Source of the DNA: a virus
DNA: 64,000 bases
IMG/VR virus record: IMGVR_UViG_3300026165_000001
Span: 23,356-87,355 of that record
Reading direction: 5' to 3' (one strand)
Each line of letters opens with the position of its first letter. Position 1 is the stretch's first letter. Below, one piece after another: positions 52,631 to 61,624 of the stretch. A program made the position numbers and the translations under genes. The notes beneath the pieces were generated by a model, which made no database searches, was not told where the DNA came from, and saw only the letters and a list, made by a program, of their open reading frames with translations.

Positions 52631-53244
52631 TGAGTATTTTTCTGCATAGAGCAGGCTTGCTTAATATAAATGTTGGCGGTGGTGGCGGAGCCGCCACACG
52701 ATCTGTCCTATTTACTGATAATTTTAACCGCGCTAACCAAACATTACAAACAAGTGCAGACTGGACAAAAAATACTGTTGATGATGATGCAAATATTTCT
52801 AGTAATGTATTAGAGGGAACCCCGGCTGGTTTTCCAGCAGATGAATACATTGCAACAGTTAACAGCATTAGTCCAAACAATGATCAATATGTTGAATTTG
52901 AAGTTGCTACAAGTGGAGGTTTCCTAGAATTCGGTGGAGTCGTTGCTCGGTTTACAGATACAGACAACTTTTATGGACTACGTGAAGAAGGGGGTGATCT
53001 TGTCTTGATTTTAAGAGTGACGGCCCTCGGCCAAGGTGCCCTATGGACTTACTCTAGTGATTCTGGCAGTGTTAGTCCAGGAGATGTTTGCTCTCTTGAA
53101 ATTGTAGGAACCACATTGAAAGTTTTTGTCAACGGTGTAGAAGTTTATCAAAGAATAGATACAGATCACTCCAGTGGAGATGTTGGTGTGTGGTTTGAAG
53201 GACCAGTCCAAATTGATAATTTCGAGGCCGGAAATATGGTATAA
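52630..53244 (+). CDS. Concanavalin-like/laminin-G-type lectin domain protein
   Basis: Product of 204 residues from the ATG that overlaps the upstream stop. A Gly-rich start (NVGGGGGAA) is followed by a single beta-sandwich domain with DNFNRANQTLQTSADW, YVEFEVATSGGFLEFGGVVA and VFVNGVEVYQRIDTDHSSGD. These are typical of concanavalin A-like lectin/glucanase folds. It probably binds glycans at the fibre tip. No catalytic pair was identified. A late promoter overlaps its stop codon. Confidence 0.65.
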   Translation: MSIFLHRAGLLNINVGGGGGAATRSVLFTDNFNRANQTLQTSADWTKNTVDDDANISSNVLEGTPAGFPADEYIATVNSISPNNDQYVEFEVATSGGFLEFGGVVARFTDTDNFYGLREEGGDLVLILRVTALGQGALWTYSSDSGSVSPGDVCSLEIVGTTLKVFVNGVEVYQRIDTDHSSGDVGVWFEGPVQIDNFEAGNMV

Positions 53245-53247
53245 ATA
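53240..53247 (+). promoter_or_regulatory. Perfect T4 late promoter TATAAATA
   Basis: TATAAATATA overlaps the stop codon of the lectin-like gene and lies 20 bases upstream of the ATG at 53268. A GAGGA ribosome binding site lies in the predicted leader. Confidence 0.75.
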
Positions 53248-53267
53248 TACGAATAGAGGACAACACG

Positions 53268-54926
53268 ATGACACAAGTTGACAAGACCACATTTAAATCA
53301 TCCACTACATCGCTTTTCGCTGATAATACCACTGGCGAGATCGGTGCTGGTGACCTTCGTTTCCAGATGGATAACTTGGCTGACAGTGTTATATTTAAAA
53401 AAACAAACCAAACAACAAATCCAACAGTAAATGATGATGATAACAATACATCTGGTAATGGTGTATTTGAAATTGGCGATATTTGGGTCAACTCAACATT
53501 AGAAACAACTTGGATTTGTGTTGATAATTCAACTGGCGCGGCAAATTGGGATCCGCTCACATTTGATACATCAGGCTTTGCTAGTATTTTTGGCGCGCCT
53601 GCAGACAATCGAATCGCTGTGTGGCGCACAGCTACACAAATTGAATCATCATCAGATTTAACCTGGGATGGCAGCACCCTTGATGTTACTGGAGATATCA
53701 CTGTTAGTGGTAATATAAATGGTAAAGATATCGTAGCTATTAGTGATACTGTTGACAGTCTGTCACCAAGTGCAATTGATGATATTGCTATTACTCAAAC
53801 ACCAGTGGGTGGCGGCGCCGCATCTGGTTGGGACGCAACAGGCCTCAACTTCAGTATTGGTGATGGTTTAGCTATTAGTCAAAATGGAACCACCACCAAT
53901 ATCCGAATTGACAATAACAACATTACAAATGATACATCTACAAGAACACTAGGACCCAATGATAACAATTCATTTGTTACTAACCGAGGCGCCACTGGCA
54001 GTGTTATTTGGACATTGCCTTTAACATCAGCATTGGAGAGTGTCGGCCCAAGATTGGTTACAACATTTATCAAAGTTGCAAATCAGTCCATGCAGATTAT
54101 TGGTGCAGTGGGTGTTAGCATAAACGGACTGACTGAATCAGGCTCAAATGAAAGCTTGATTGAAATTTGTCCAAGCCAATACTTTAGTCACGCAACAGTT
54201 GTGTGGTCTGGAATTACAAATTCATATTATGTCTATTCAGGTTCAAATGTTGTGCGAAGCGGATCAGTTAGCGATGATCAATTTGCTGTCTGGTCAAATA
54301 GTGGACAAACACTGGGCGGTTATGCTAATCTTACATATGATAATACCGATCTTGTTCTTGAAAATGCTAATAGTTTTGATATTAGCGGAACAGCGCCAGA
54401 TTTAATAATGACCAGCACCAATAGTGGAACAGGAACGACCAATCTAACGGCAACTGATGCAGATTTTATTATTGATGTTGATCCAGGCACATTGATTGGT
54501 AGCTCAAGATTTCTTCTCAATATCGATGGCTCAACCATTATCCAATCGGACTCCACTGACGTTTCCATTGGTGCTGATGTTGATGTAACTGGCTCAGTGA
54601 AATATGATTGGACAATCACAGATGATGCTACTGCATCATATACACTTGTATTGGCTGATCGCGGCACCGTCCGCACTATGAGTAGTGGATCAGCAAATAC
54701 CTTGACTATTCCTGCAAATGCTAGCGTGGCATTCCCAATAGGAACAATGATACGTGTCATTCAAATTGGCGCCGGAACCACTAGTATCACAGGTGATACT
54801 GGCGTCACATTGAACGGTGTAAGTGCAGGTAGCGGAGATGTCTCAGCACAATGGGATGAAGTTCGACTATACAAAGTCGCAACAGATGAATGGTATGCAA
54901 CAGGTGATATTGGAGCAGTTGCTTAA
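53268..54926 (+). CDS. Modular fibre protein 4
   Basis: Product of 552 residues. It has the shared N-terminal attachment domain (MTQVDKTTFKSSTTSLFADN through GDIWVNSTLETTWICVDN), then a GAPADNRIAVWRTATQIESS module, a central part with little similarity to the other fibres, a second SDDQFAVWSNSGQTLGG module, and the shared C-terminal domain (SVAFPIGTMIRVIQIGAGTT ... ATGDIGAVA). It begins a new late unit. It ends in a TAATG overlap. Confidence 0.7.
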   Translation: MTQVDKTTFKSSTTSLFADNTTGEIGAGDLRFQMDNLADSVIFKKTNQTTNPTVNDDDNNTSGNGVFEIGDIWVNSTLETTWICVDNSTGAANWDPLTFDTSGFASIFGAPADNRIAVWRTATQIESSSDLTWDGSTLDVTGDITVSGNINGKDIVAISDTVDSLSPSAIDDIAITQTPVGGGAASGWDATGLNFSIGDGLAISQNGTTTNIRIDNNNITNDTSTRTLGPNDNNSFVTNRGATGSVIWTLPLTSALESVGPRLVTTFIKVANQSMQIIGAVGVSINGLTESGSNESLIEICPSQYFSHATVVWSGITNSYYVYSGSNVVRSGSVSDDQFAVWSNSGQTLGGYANLTYDNTDLVLENANSFDISGTAPDLIMTSTNSGTGTTNLTATDADFIIDVDPGTLIGSSRFLLNIDGSTIIQSDSTDVSIGADVDVTGSVKYDWTITDDATASYTLVLADRGTVRTMSSGSANTLTIPANASVAFPIGTMIRVIQIGAGTTSITGDTGVTLNGVSAGSGDVSAQWDEVRLYKVATDEWYATGDIGAVA

Positions 54927-55498
54927 TGGATCAACTAAAGTTACATGTTGAAGGACACGTTCTCATACGTGATTTTGACACAGGCGAAGTTTTGTTAAAC
55001 CGTCGCAACGCAATCCATCGTGAAAACATGAGCTATGCTATTGCGAGTGCGCTAAGTAATACAACAGGAGTAAATGGATTTCTTGGTTTTATCCAGTCAA
55101 TGGCTTTTGGTAATGGTGGTGTTATTGTTGACGGAAGCGGCAATATCACGTATAATGCAGTAAATATTACCAGCGTTGTTGACGAATTATATAACCAAAC
55201 ATACATCAAGAATGTCAACTCAACTGTTGATGATGATGTAGAAAATAATACGAACGTGATACACACGGGCGGTACGACATACAGTGATGTGGTCGTAACA
55301 TGCACATTAGATTATGCGGAACCTGTAGGACAGGATCCTCTCGATGACACAGCCGACCAAGAGGGCGATTATGTTTTTGATGAAATTGGTCTAGTGTCGC
55401 AACAAGGTAGATTGCTAACTCATTTAATTTTTCACCCTGTTCAAAAATCAGCGAATAGAAAAATTCAAGTAGTCTACACTGTTAGAATATCAACGTAG
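54926..55498 (+). CDS. Virion structural protein near the fibres, unknown function
   Basis: Product of 190 residues: MDQLKLHVEGHVLIRDFDTG, then a NAIHRENMSYAIASAL helix and a beta-rich rest ending KIQVVYTVRIST. Similar proteins occur next to fibre genes in T4-like marine phages, but I cannot assign a role. It is coupled by TAATG to fibre 4 and followed by the 55508 gene with a TAGGA ribosome binding site. Confidence 0.55.
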   Translation: MDQLKLHVEGHVLIRDFDTGEVLLNRRNAIHRENMSYAIASALSNTTGVNGFLGFIQSMAFGNGGVIVDGSGNITYNAVNITSVVDELYNQTYIKNVNSTVDDDVENNTNVIHTGGTTYSDVVVTCTLDYAEPVGQDPLDDTADQEGDYVFDEIGLVSQQGRLLTHLIFHPVQKSANRKIQVVYTVRIST

Positions 55499-55507
55499 GA
55501 CATATAA

Positions 55508-56569
55508 ATGGCATATACAGTAGATTATTCAGACGGAACCAAAACCCCAATTACAGTTAGTAACAGTGCAGTGAACACCACAACCAATATTGGTTTTGTG
55601 GGTCAAGGCTACAAGAATTATGGGGAAGTTATTGCTGAAGACTTTTTGAGATTGCTGGAGAACTTCGCGAATGGTTCCGCGCCAAGTAAACCAGTAGAAG
55701 GACAGCTTTGGTATGACTCATCAACTAACGAGCTGAAATATTTTGATGATACCGTTGCCAACAGTGGCAATTGGAAATCAATCGCAAGCATGACTGTTCA
55801 AGGATCGGCACCGAACACGGTTGGTGAGACAGATGGTCATTTTTGGCTAGACAGCGACACCGGAGTGTTGTATCTTTATTATAACGGTAACTGGACCACT
55901 GTGACAGATGTCGCAGGTCAGACTCGTATCGTTACGAGAACGCGCCTTGAAGATGACGGTACGTCACATTCAACAATTGAAGTCATTGTTGGTGGTGAAA
56001 TTGTCAGCATTACTTCAAGTGATTCCGCTGATTGGGTTCCTGGAAGCGTAACAAATCCAGAATATCTGGAAGACGGAGTTACGCTACTCATAACACAATT
56101 CCCAAGTATTTCACAAGGTATTAACCTCAATACTGCTGATAGTTATGTATTCAACGGAACAGCAACCACAGCGCAGTATGCTGACCTTGCAGAACGTTAT
56201 CATGCAGACATGCCATATGAATATGGAATAGTAGTAAAGATTGGCGGATCAAATGAAGTCACACAGACCACCAAAGAATATTGCTCAGATGTATTTGGAA
56301 TCGTTTCAGATAAACCAGCATTTGGTATGAATACAGGAGCAGGAACACAAGAGACTCACCCATTTGTAGCGTTGAGTGGTCGTGTTCCAGTTCGTGTTGT
56401 CGGTAAGGTAAGTAAAGGCGAACGCCTAGTAACAAGTGCAACTCCTGGACATGCTATGTCAGCAGGCAGCGAAGCAGGAATTGACTGGCATTTTGTTATT
56501 GGACGCGCACTAGAAGATAAAATCAATGATGAACCAGGCATTGTTGAGGTAGTAGTAGGAACAAAATAA
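55508..56569 (+). CDS. Structural protein with YADLAERYHAD-type C-terminal domain
   Basis: Product of 353 residues. The N-terminal half has the NIGFVGQGYKNYGEVIAEDF and PVEGQLWYDSSTNELKYFDD segments common in phage fibre-associated proteins. From residue 218 a domain begins with TAQYADLAERYHADMPYEYG and ends EDKINDEPGIVEVVVGTK; this domain recurs at the C-terminus of phage fibres and may be a trimerising or self-processing end. Residues needed for processing were not verified. A TATAAATG string at the start is better read as part of the start region than as a promoter. Confidence 0.65.
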   Translation: MAYTVDYSDGTKTPITVSNSAVNTTTNIGFVGQGYKNYGEVIAEDFLRLLENFANGSAPSKPVEGQLWYDSSTNELKYFDDTVANSGNWKSIASMTVQGSAPNTVGETDGHFWLDSDTGVLYLYYNGNWTTVTDVAGQTRIVTRTRLEDDGTSHSTIEVIVGGEIVSITSSDSADWVPGSVTNPEYLEDGVTLLITQFPSISQGINLNTADSYVFNGTATTAQYADLAERYHADMPYEYGIVVKIGGSNEVTQTTKEYCSDVFGIVSDKPAFGMNTGAGTQETHPFVALSGRVPVRVVGKVSKGERLVTSATPGHAMSAGSEAGIDWHFVIGRALEDKINDEPGIVEVVVGTK

Positions 56570-56570
56570 C

Positions 56571-58412
56571 GTGGCACTCGAAACTGGCGGCTTGATTGAA
56601 ATTGAAGACTACAACGAAATTGCGTTGGAGGTCAATAGACTGTTCAGTGATAATACATCATCACTGATCTATAATAGTTCAAATAAGCTAGCAGATGAAG
56701 TAATTGCAGGTGGTGATACCTCACCACTCTATATTGTAAACCTCGACGCTCCCATGGATAGTGTTGATGATTTTATTGTTGTCACATTGGACAATGAAAC
56801 CCTTATACGTGATGATGACTATACAGTTCTTAGCACATCACAGGTTAGAATTTCCAGTGCGGTTCCAGATACAACACAAATTCAAGTATTCAATAGGACT
56901 ACCCATCGTTATGGTTGGGGGCAACAAGCTAGCGTATATCCGGCAACTGAGGGAGATATTGTTCGATCAGATGAACAGACGCTACAAGCATACCTTGAAG
57001 CCAATGTCAATAACCTTATTGACAAAGTCAATATCATGGAAACTCGAACAACAGGTCCAACATCACTGAGTCGAGTTGCGTCGGGAGAAATCATTGACCA
57101 TCAAGACAAAGCAACCATTCTCACAACCATTGACAATGATATTGATTCAGGCACCCAATATTGGGATAACGACGTGGCAACTATCACACGTTCAGTTATT
57201 GCGTTTGATAGAACAGACCCCTGGACTACCAAACTAACAGGAATAGCTCGTTATACATGGGACAACTATAATGAAATGCGTTATTTTTTCAATTCTGGCA
57301 ATGCGATACGTATTTCTCTTGAAATGACTGGTGATGATTCAAATCAAGGTTATGCTAACTGGAGTCAGGTCATTGAAGACATTGGCACGGTTGTCCTCAA
57401 TTATGAACAAACAACACAAACTGGTGTAAATGGAACAGGTGTTAATATCGGAGCCTATGAATTAACTGGTGGATATCAGACTGTATTTACTAGTGGTAGT
57501 CCTAGTGCTCCAAAGAATATTGAAGGCGGTTTTGAAGAATATGCGAGTTATGACAGTCTTCAAGCCGTGTTTAGTGCTCGTATTCTAGAAGATGCTCCTG
57601 CCACTGGACAAATCAGTATCGATGTTCGTGTAGAACTTGACGATACTGAGTTTGATCAGTATGTTGAAGGAACAACGTCGTTCCTAGCTGGATATACTCT
57701 TGCTGATGTTGTCACTAATAATACAGCCATCTTCTCTGTAACTGATTTTACTCCTGATGTAACAGGTTTGGTAGATTGGATTGTTGATGGCACATCCATA
57801 ACACCAGCACAAGATGGATTTACATGGTCAGATGTTGGCGCGGATGGCGATAGTGTTGAAGACGGATTTGAGTTTGTGAATGGCGACATGAAAATGATTG
57901 TTGAATGCACAATTCTCAATCCAGGTTGTATTTTTGAAATTGACACTTCGACCACAAACTATGTTGCGGGTGGTGAGCCATTTAGTGCAACGCCAAGCTT
58001 GAGAGTAGGGGATGCTGGATCACCAGCAGGTGATGTAGGACAAATAGAATTTCGTTTCGCGGCCACGCCGGGCCGTCTTGCACCACCAGAAGTTGAAAAC
58101 TTCTTAATGCGAGTTAATGACATCGACCAAGCTATAAGCGGACGACAAGAACAAATTACAGTCACAGCATTTGATGCAGAAGGTAACAGTGTTACGCCCA
58201 CCCTTACAGGTGGCAGTAACCTCACAATTGTTGATAATGTTGCGACATCAAATACAAACTTTAGTTCAAACGCAAGCAACGCAAGCAATAGCTTGCTAAT
58301 CAGTGTTACTGTGCCTGTTAATCGCGTTATTGTCAAATATGGCAGCATACGTAACAACGGCGGCGGCGCGGTTTGGATCAGCGAAGTCTACTACGACACA
58401 ATCTCGCTATAA
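56571..58412 (+). CDS. Large structural protein at the end of the fibre block
   Basis: Product of 613 residues with a GTG start at 56571, one base after the upstream stop. The N-terminal 160 residues (MALETGGLIEIEDYNEIALE, then TTHRYGWGQQASVYPATEGD) are a conserved-looking phage domain. The centre is beta-rich. The end (RQEQITVTAFDAEGNSVTPT and VNRVIVKYGSIRNNGGGAVW) looks Ig-like. It is probably a fibre or baseplate decoration; no enzyme motif is visible. A sigma70-type promoter follows directly, so the late fibre block ends here. Confidence 0.6.
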   Translation: MALETGGLIEIEDYNEIALEVNRLFSDNTSSLIYNSSNKLADEVIAGGDTSPLYIVNLDAPMDSVDDFIVVTLDNETLIRDDDYTVLSTSQVRISSAVPDTTQIQVFNRTTHRYGWGQQASVYPATEGDIVRSDEQTLQAYLEANVNNLIDKVNIMETRTTGPTSLSRVASGEIIDHQDKATILTTIDNDIDSGTQYWDNDVATITRSVIAFDRTDPWTTKLTGIARYTWDNYNEMRYFFNSGNAIRISLEMTGDDSNQGYANWSQVIEDIGTVVLNYEQTTQTGVNGTGVNIGAYELTGGYQTVFTSGSPSAPKNIEGGFEEYASYDSLQAVFSARILEDAPATGQISIDVRVELDDTEFDQYVEGTTSFLAGYTLADVVTNNTAIFSVTDFTPDVTGLVDWIVDGTSITPAQDGFTWSDVGADGDSVEDGFEFVNGDMKMIVECTILNPGCIFEIDTSTTNYVAGGEPFSATPSLRVGDAGSPAGDVGQIEFRFAATPGRLAPPEVENFLMRVNDIDQAISGRQEQITVTAFDAEGNSVTPTLTGGSNLTIVDNVATSNTNFSSNASNASNSLLISVTVPVNRVIVKYGSIRNNGGGAVWISEVYYDTISL

Positions 58413-58416
58413 CCCA

Positions 58417-58444
58417 TTGACATCTAAGAAAATCTTGTTATACT
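58417..58444 (+). promoter_or_regulatory. Sigma70-type promoter for the sugar-transferase/radical SAM cluster
   Basis: TTGACA (58417-58422) and TATACT (58439-58444) are separated by 16 bases. The -35 is perfect and the -10 differs by one base from consensus. It lies in the only gap between the fibre block and the downstream cluster, which therefore may be expressed by host polymerase, unlike the late genes around it. Confidence 0.75.
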
Positions 58445-58468
58445 GAGACAGTATATAAAGGATCCCAC

Positions 58469-58816
58469 ATGGACGAACGTTTAGAAAAGGCGCTCGCCTT
58501 CTCGAAATATCGTGCGACAATCGAAAATCGTCGCAAGGCGTTGCTGCGCCGTTTTGAAACCATGCAAGTTGTTCACCAAGACAATGGCATGTTTCTTGCT
58601 GATCAGGCCACTATTAGTTTTGTTGAGGCACTGATCTCACAAGGACACAAAGATGCTGTCCTCATAGATCAAAAATCACGCCCGATTCAAATCAACGATC
58701 TTTCAGCATTTCGTGACAAACTCTTCAATACATACTTTGAAGCTACAAACGAATACCAAACTGAATATCAAAAACTTGCAAAGGCGCGTGACGTTAAAAA
58801 AGCCATGGAGTGGTAA
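58469..58816 (+). CDS. Small conserved-type phage protein, unknown function
   Basis: Product of 115 residues, charged and largely helical (MDERLEKALAFSKYRATIEN ... LRRFETMQVVHQDNGMFLA). Similar small proteins follow the fibre genes in marine T4-like phages. No catalytic motif is visible. An AAGGA ribosome binding site precedes the ATG, and it is the first gene after the sigma70-type promoter. Its stop overlaps the next start (TAATG). Confidence 0.6.
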   Translation: MDERLEKALAFSKYRATIENRRKALLRRFETMQVVHQDNGMFLADQATISFVEALISQGHKDAVLIDQKSRPIQINDLSAFRDKLFNTYFEATNEYQTEYQKLAKARDVKKAMEW

Positions 58817-59703
58817 TGACCGAGACCACAGGCGTCGCGTTCTTTGCATACAACACTGAGCAAATTGATTACCTAAAATTAGCGACAGTCGCTGGCAGAT
58901 ATGTCAAGCGGCATATGCCCAATCGTGAAGTGTGTTTAATTACAAACACAGGCACTTGGGATTGGTTCCGTCGCAGTCCCTTTAGTCAATATGAACATGC
59001 ATTTGATGATATTGTATTGATAGAGCCCAGCGAACGTTGGAACGAACGCACTCACTACGATTCGCCTTATTATAAATTTGTCAGTGAGTTTAAAAATGGC
59101 AACAAGCATCGTGTCATTGATTATACACCTTATGATCGCACATTGCTAATTGATATTGACTACGTAATTCAAAACTCTAGTCTGGATTATGTGTTCGACA
59201 CTGACAGTGCTGTAACACTTTTTCATCGTGCTGAAAGTTTGGACAGGCAGCCACCACCACACAGTCATCAAGAGCTAAACAGCTTGGGAATACCGCAGTT
59301 GTGGAGCACGGCGGTTTATTTTGATAAAAACAGCTCGACAAGCCAAATGTTTTTTGATATTTGGGGACATGTCGCTGACAATTATGATTTCTATCGGTTC
59401 CTTTATGGTTTTACAGGAAGTATGTATCGCACAGATTATGCAGTTAGTATCGCAACGCACATAATGAATGGAATGGGACAGGGTGAGTTGATCGAAGACT
59501 TTTCCATGCCCCTGATCAACATGAGTCAGAAAGATAATATTGTCAAAATCAACGGTGCTGATGAATGGGTTTATTTGATAAATGATCGAGAACAGAACTG
59601 GGAAGATACACCGACTTTGATTAAAGGTGAAAATGTCCATGTCATGAATAAACGAGCAATTGAGAGAAATTTTGACGATATAATGGAGGCACTTGATGAA
59701 TAA
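58816..59703 (+). CDS. Glycosyltransferase-like protein (GT-A type)
   Basis: Product of 295 residues. It starts TTGVAFFAYNTEQIDYLKLA and has PYDRTLLIDIDYVIQNSSLD, where D113-I-D115 is a DxD motif at the end of a strand, as in sugar-nucleotide-using GT-A enzymes. Later segments (GIPQLWSTAVYFDKNSSTSQ and MSQKDNIVKING) fit the acceptor lobe. Donor and acceptor are unknown. The ATG at 58816 is preferred to the GTG two codons upstream because of the TAATG coupling. A related protein lies at 59821. Confidence 0.6.
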   Translation: MTETTGVAFFAYNTEQIDYLKLATVAGRYVKRHMPNREVCLITNTGTWDWFRRSPFSQYEHAFDDIVLIEPSERWNERTHYDSPYYKFVSEFKNGNKHRVIDYTPYDRTLLIDIDYVIQNSSLDYVFDTDSAVTLFHRAESLDRQPPPHSHQELNSLGIPQLWSTAVYFDKNSSTSQMFFDIWGHVADNYDFYRFLYGFTGSMYRTDYAVSIATHIMNGMGQGELIEDFSMPLINMSQKDNIVKINGADEWVYLINDREQNWEDTPTLIKGENVHVMNKRAIERNFDDIMEALDE

Positions 59704-59824
59704 TTTTCTTACTGGTATAGTTCTGGGTCTAATTATTGCGTTGGGGTTTTATATATACGATGCACGTGATGGCTGCATCGGTGGATTAACTGGTCCAAAC
59801 GTCTATTGTGAGGTTTCACAGTGA
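59696..59824 (+). CDS. Short single-pass membrane peptide, 42 residues
   Basis: The reading frame ATG (59696) to TGA (59822-59824) encodes 42 residues. Residues 4-20 (FLTGIVLGLIIALGFYIY) form a membrane helix, followed by a short polar tail with two Cys residues (C27 and C38). A strong GGAGG lies 6 bases before the ATG. It overlaps the upstream gene by 8 bases and the downstream gene by 4 (GTGA). This packing and the ribosome binding site make it a real gene. It may anchor or regulate the neighbouring sugar transferases at the membrane. Confidence 0.75.
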   Translation: MNNFLTGIVLGLIIALGFYIYDARDGCIGGLTGPNVYCEVSQ

Positions 59825-60678
59825 AGGGTTATATCTTCATGGGAGTGGATGATGAGGACAAGAGCGATAATCTTGAGTGCGCATATGCTCTCAGCCTCAG
59901 CCTCAAGTTAGCAGATCCTGAACGTGAAACTTGCGTTGTGGTTGCTGACTTTAACCAAGTGCCAAAGAGACTTGAAAACGGATTTGACTACATTGTTGAG
60001 TTGCCGTTCGGTCGCAGCGAACCCAATCACCATGACATTTTGATTGATTTTTGGCAGGTTTTTTATTGCACTCCGTTTGAACAAACCATATACATAGATA
60101 GATGCAGTCTTGCTCTTGATAATATGTCAAGTCTCTGGTCGGTCAGTGACCGGAACGAGGACATTGTATTTGGCACAGCACGAGATTTTCGTGGTGACCT
60201 TGCTTTTGATAGTGAAAGATTTGTTGCACAAACACGAAGTGAATTACCCGCATTTAAGGCGGATCTCATTTATTTCAGTAAAGATCTTCGTTCCAGTGAA
60301 TTTTTTAAAATGGCTGACCCTGTATTCAAGGGATGGCGCGATATCTATCGTGAATACATTAAAGATTATCGTGTTGATGATTTTGATTACACTCTCATGG
60401 TAAATATCGTTGCACACTTAATAGGTGAGCAATATTTTTGGTCCAATCAATTTGATTATACAGATCTCGAAATCAATTTCCTATTTGATCCGGATAGTGA
60501 TGAAAATATTTGGTTAGATCGTCTAGACGTATGGGTTACTGATGATCCTACTATTAAAATTAATAACCACAATCAACACGGTTTGTTTCACTATGGTGAT
60601 CCGGACTTCTTAAAACAAGAAACAATTGAAGCACTAGATGCCCGTTACCGCAAAACCAAGAAAAAGATCAACTCCTAA
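59821..60678 (+). CDS. Glycosyltransferase-like protein with degenerate DxD
   Basis: Product of 285 residues from GTG at 59821, with GAGG 7 bases upstream. It is a likely paralogue of the 58816 product: TPFEQTIYIDRCSLALDNMS aligns with the DxD strand of that protein, but the motif reads D93-R-C95. The second metal-binding Asp is therefore missing. A later segment (TDDPTIKINNHNQHG) corresponds to the acceptor lobe. It may be inactive, act as a partner of the 58816 enzyme, or bind sugar without transferring it. Confidence 0.5.
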   Translation: MKGYIFMGVDDEDKSDNLECAYALSLSLKLADPERETCVVVADFNQVPKRLENGFDYIVELPFGRSEPNHHDILIDFWQVFYCTPFEQTIYIDRCSLALDNMSSLWSVSDRNEDIVFGTARDFRGDLAFDSERFVAQTRSELPAFKADLIYFSKDLRSSEFFKMADPVFKGWRDIYREYIKDYRVDDFDYTLMVNIVAHLIGEQYFWSNQFDYTDLEINFLFDPDSDENIWLDRLDVWVTDDPTIKINNHNQHGLFHYGDPDFLKQETIEALDARYRKTKKKINS

Positions 60679-61624
60679 CTACTATGTCTATTACAACGAC
60701 TGGACAGGAGAGATCTATACTTTGGGTTGCAGTCCACAGCCTGACAATCCGCAGCCATTTGTTGTTACCCGTGAAGAAACTGTAAGAGAAATTATTCGTG
60801 GCCGCGCCAGTGAAAGTCATTACGTGGTTAGTTTGGATAGTAGTGATGACAGAAAACTAATCAGCAAAAGTGAAATACTGCGCCTGCGTGAAAAAGAAAA
60901 CGACCTCTTTCTTTTACCGCATCAACGCATGAGAGAATGGGATATACGCGCCCGTCTCTACATGCAAAATAAACGTTTGGTATTTGATATCAACCGTGAA
61001 AAAATTCGCAAGATGGTTGCGCACAATATGCAACGAGAGATACATCTCAATAGGCCTGTTACTTTTGAGTTTTATCTTGTCAAGCGCAATCGTCCTGATT
61101 ACCTTCTTGAAGTAATTGAAATCGACGCTGCGACTTTAATCAATGATCGCCTATTAGCGTTTAATATAGAACATCTATTGCCTCATACAGATATACGTGA
61201 CATTGATATAATGACGCGGCGTGTGTTTCGTAATTACTACTATAAGATTTTAGATGATACATACGTAGAAGTCCTTGACGAAGATCGCCTCGCAGCTACC
61301 GCCCGCCGCTGGCAGGTTGCATCCTCAACATCAGATGCTCACATTGTGTTTGAACAAGAGGACGATATAGTCACAGTAACCAGCAATGTCAGTTCTGAAC
61401 AACTGGATGATGTGCAGTTATGGCAACGCATGATGAATTTCTATGTGGTTGGAAATACACCAGACCAATACTATGATCAATTCGAAGTGGACATAAGTGA
61501 ATTGAGAATGGGTCAAGCGGAACGATTCCAAGTAGAATTTGACTTGGATAAAGTGCAGATAATGTATCACAATCCGCTACTAAAAGTTAGAAAAGGAAAA
61601 TCGAATGAATCTCACGCCAATTAA
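60638..61624 (+). CDS. Unknown conserved-type protein of the sugar-transferase cluster
   Basis: Product of 328 residues. It begins MPVTAKPRKRSTPNYYVYYN, and the WTGEIYTLGCSPQPDNPQPF segment follows. The rest alternates basic helices (LRLREKENDLFLLPHQRMRE) and beta strands, without a recognised catalytic motif. It overlaps the upstream gene by 41 bases and the next by 20, so it is part of the same message. No family was recognised. Confidence 0.65.
   Translation: MPVTAKPRKRSTPNYYVYYNDWTGEIYTLGCSPQPDNPQPFVVTREETVREIIRGRASESHYVVSLDSSDDRKLISKSEILRLREKENDLFLLPHQRMREWDIRARLYMQNKRLVFDINREKIRKMVAHNMQREIHLNRPVTFEFYLVKRNRPDYLLEVIEIDAATLINDRLLAFNIEHLLPHTDIRDIDIMTRRVFRNYYYKILDDTYVEVLDEDRLAATARRWQVASSTSDAHIVFEQEDDIVTVTSNVSSEQLDDVQLWQRMMNFYVVGNTPDQYYDQFEVDISELRMGQAERFQVEFDLDKVQIMYHNPLLKVRKGKSNESHAN

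Noticed and set aside
55503-55510. TATAAATG as a late promoter
   Set aside because: It contains the start codon of the gene it would serve, and a TAGGA ribosome binding site lies upstream of it, so transcription must begin earlier.
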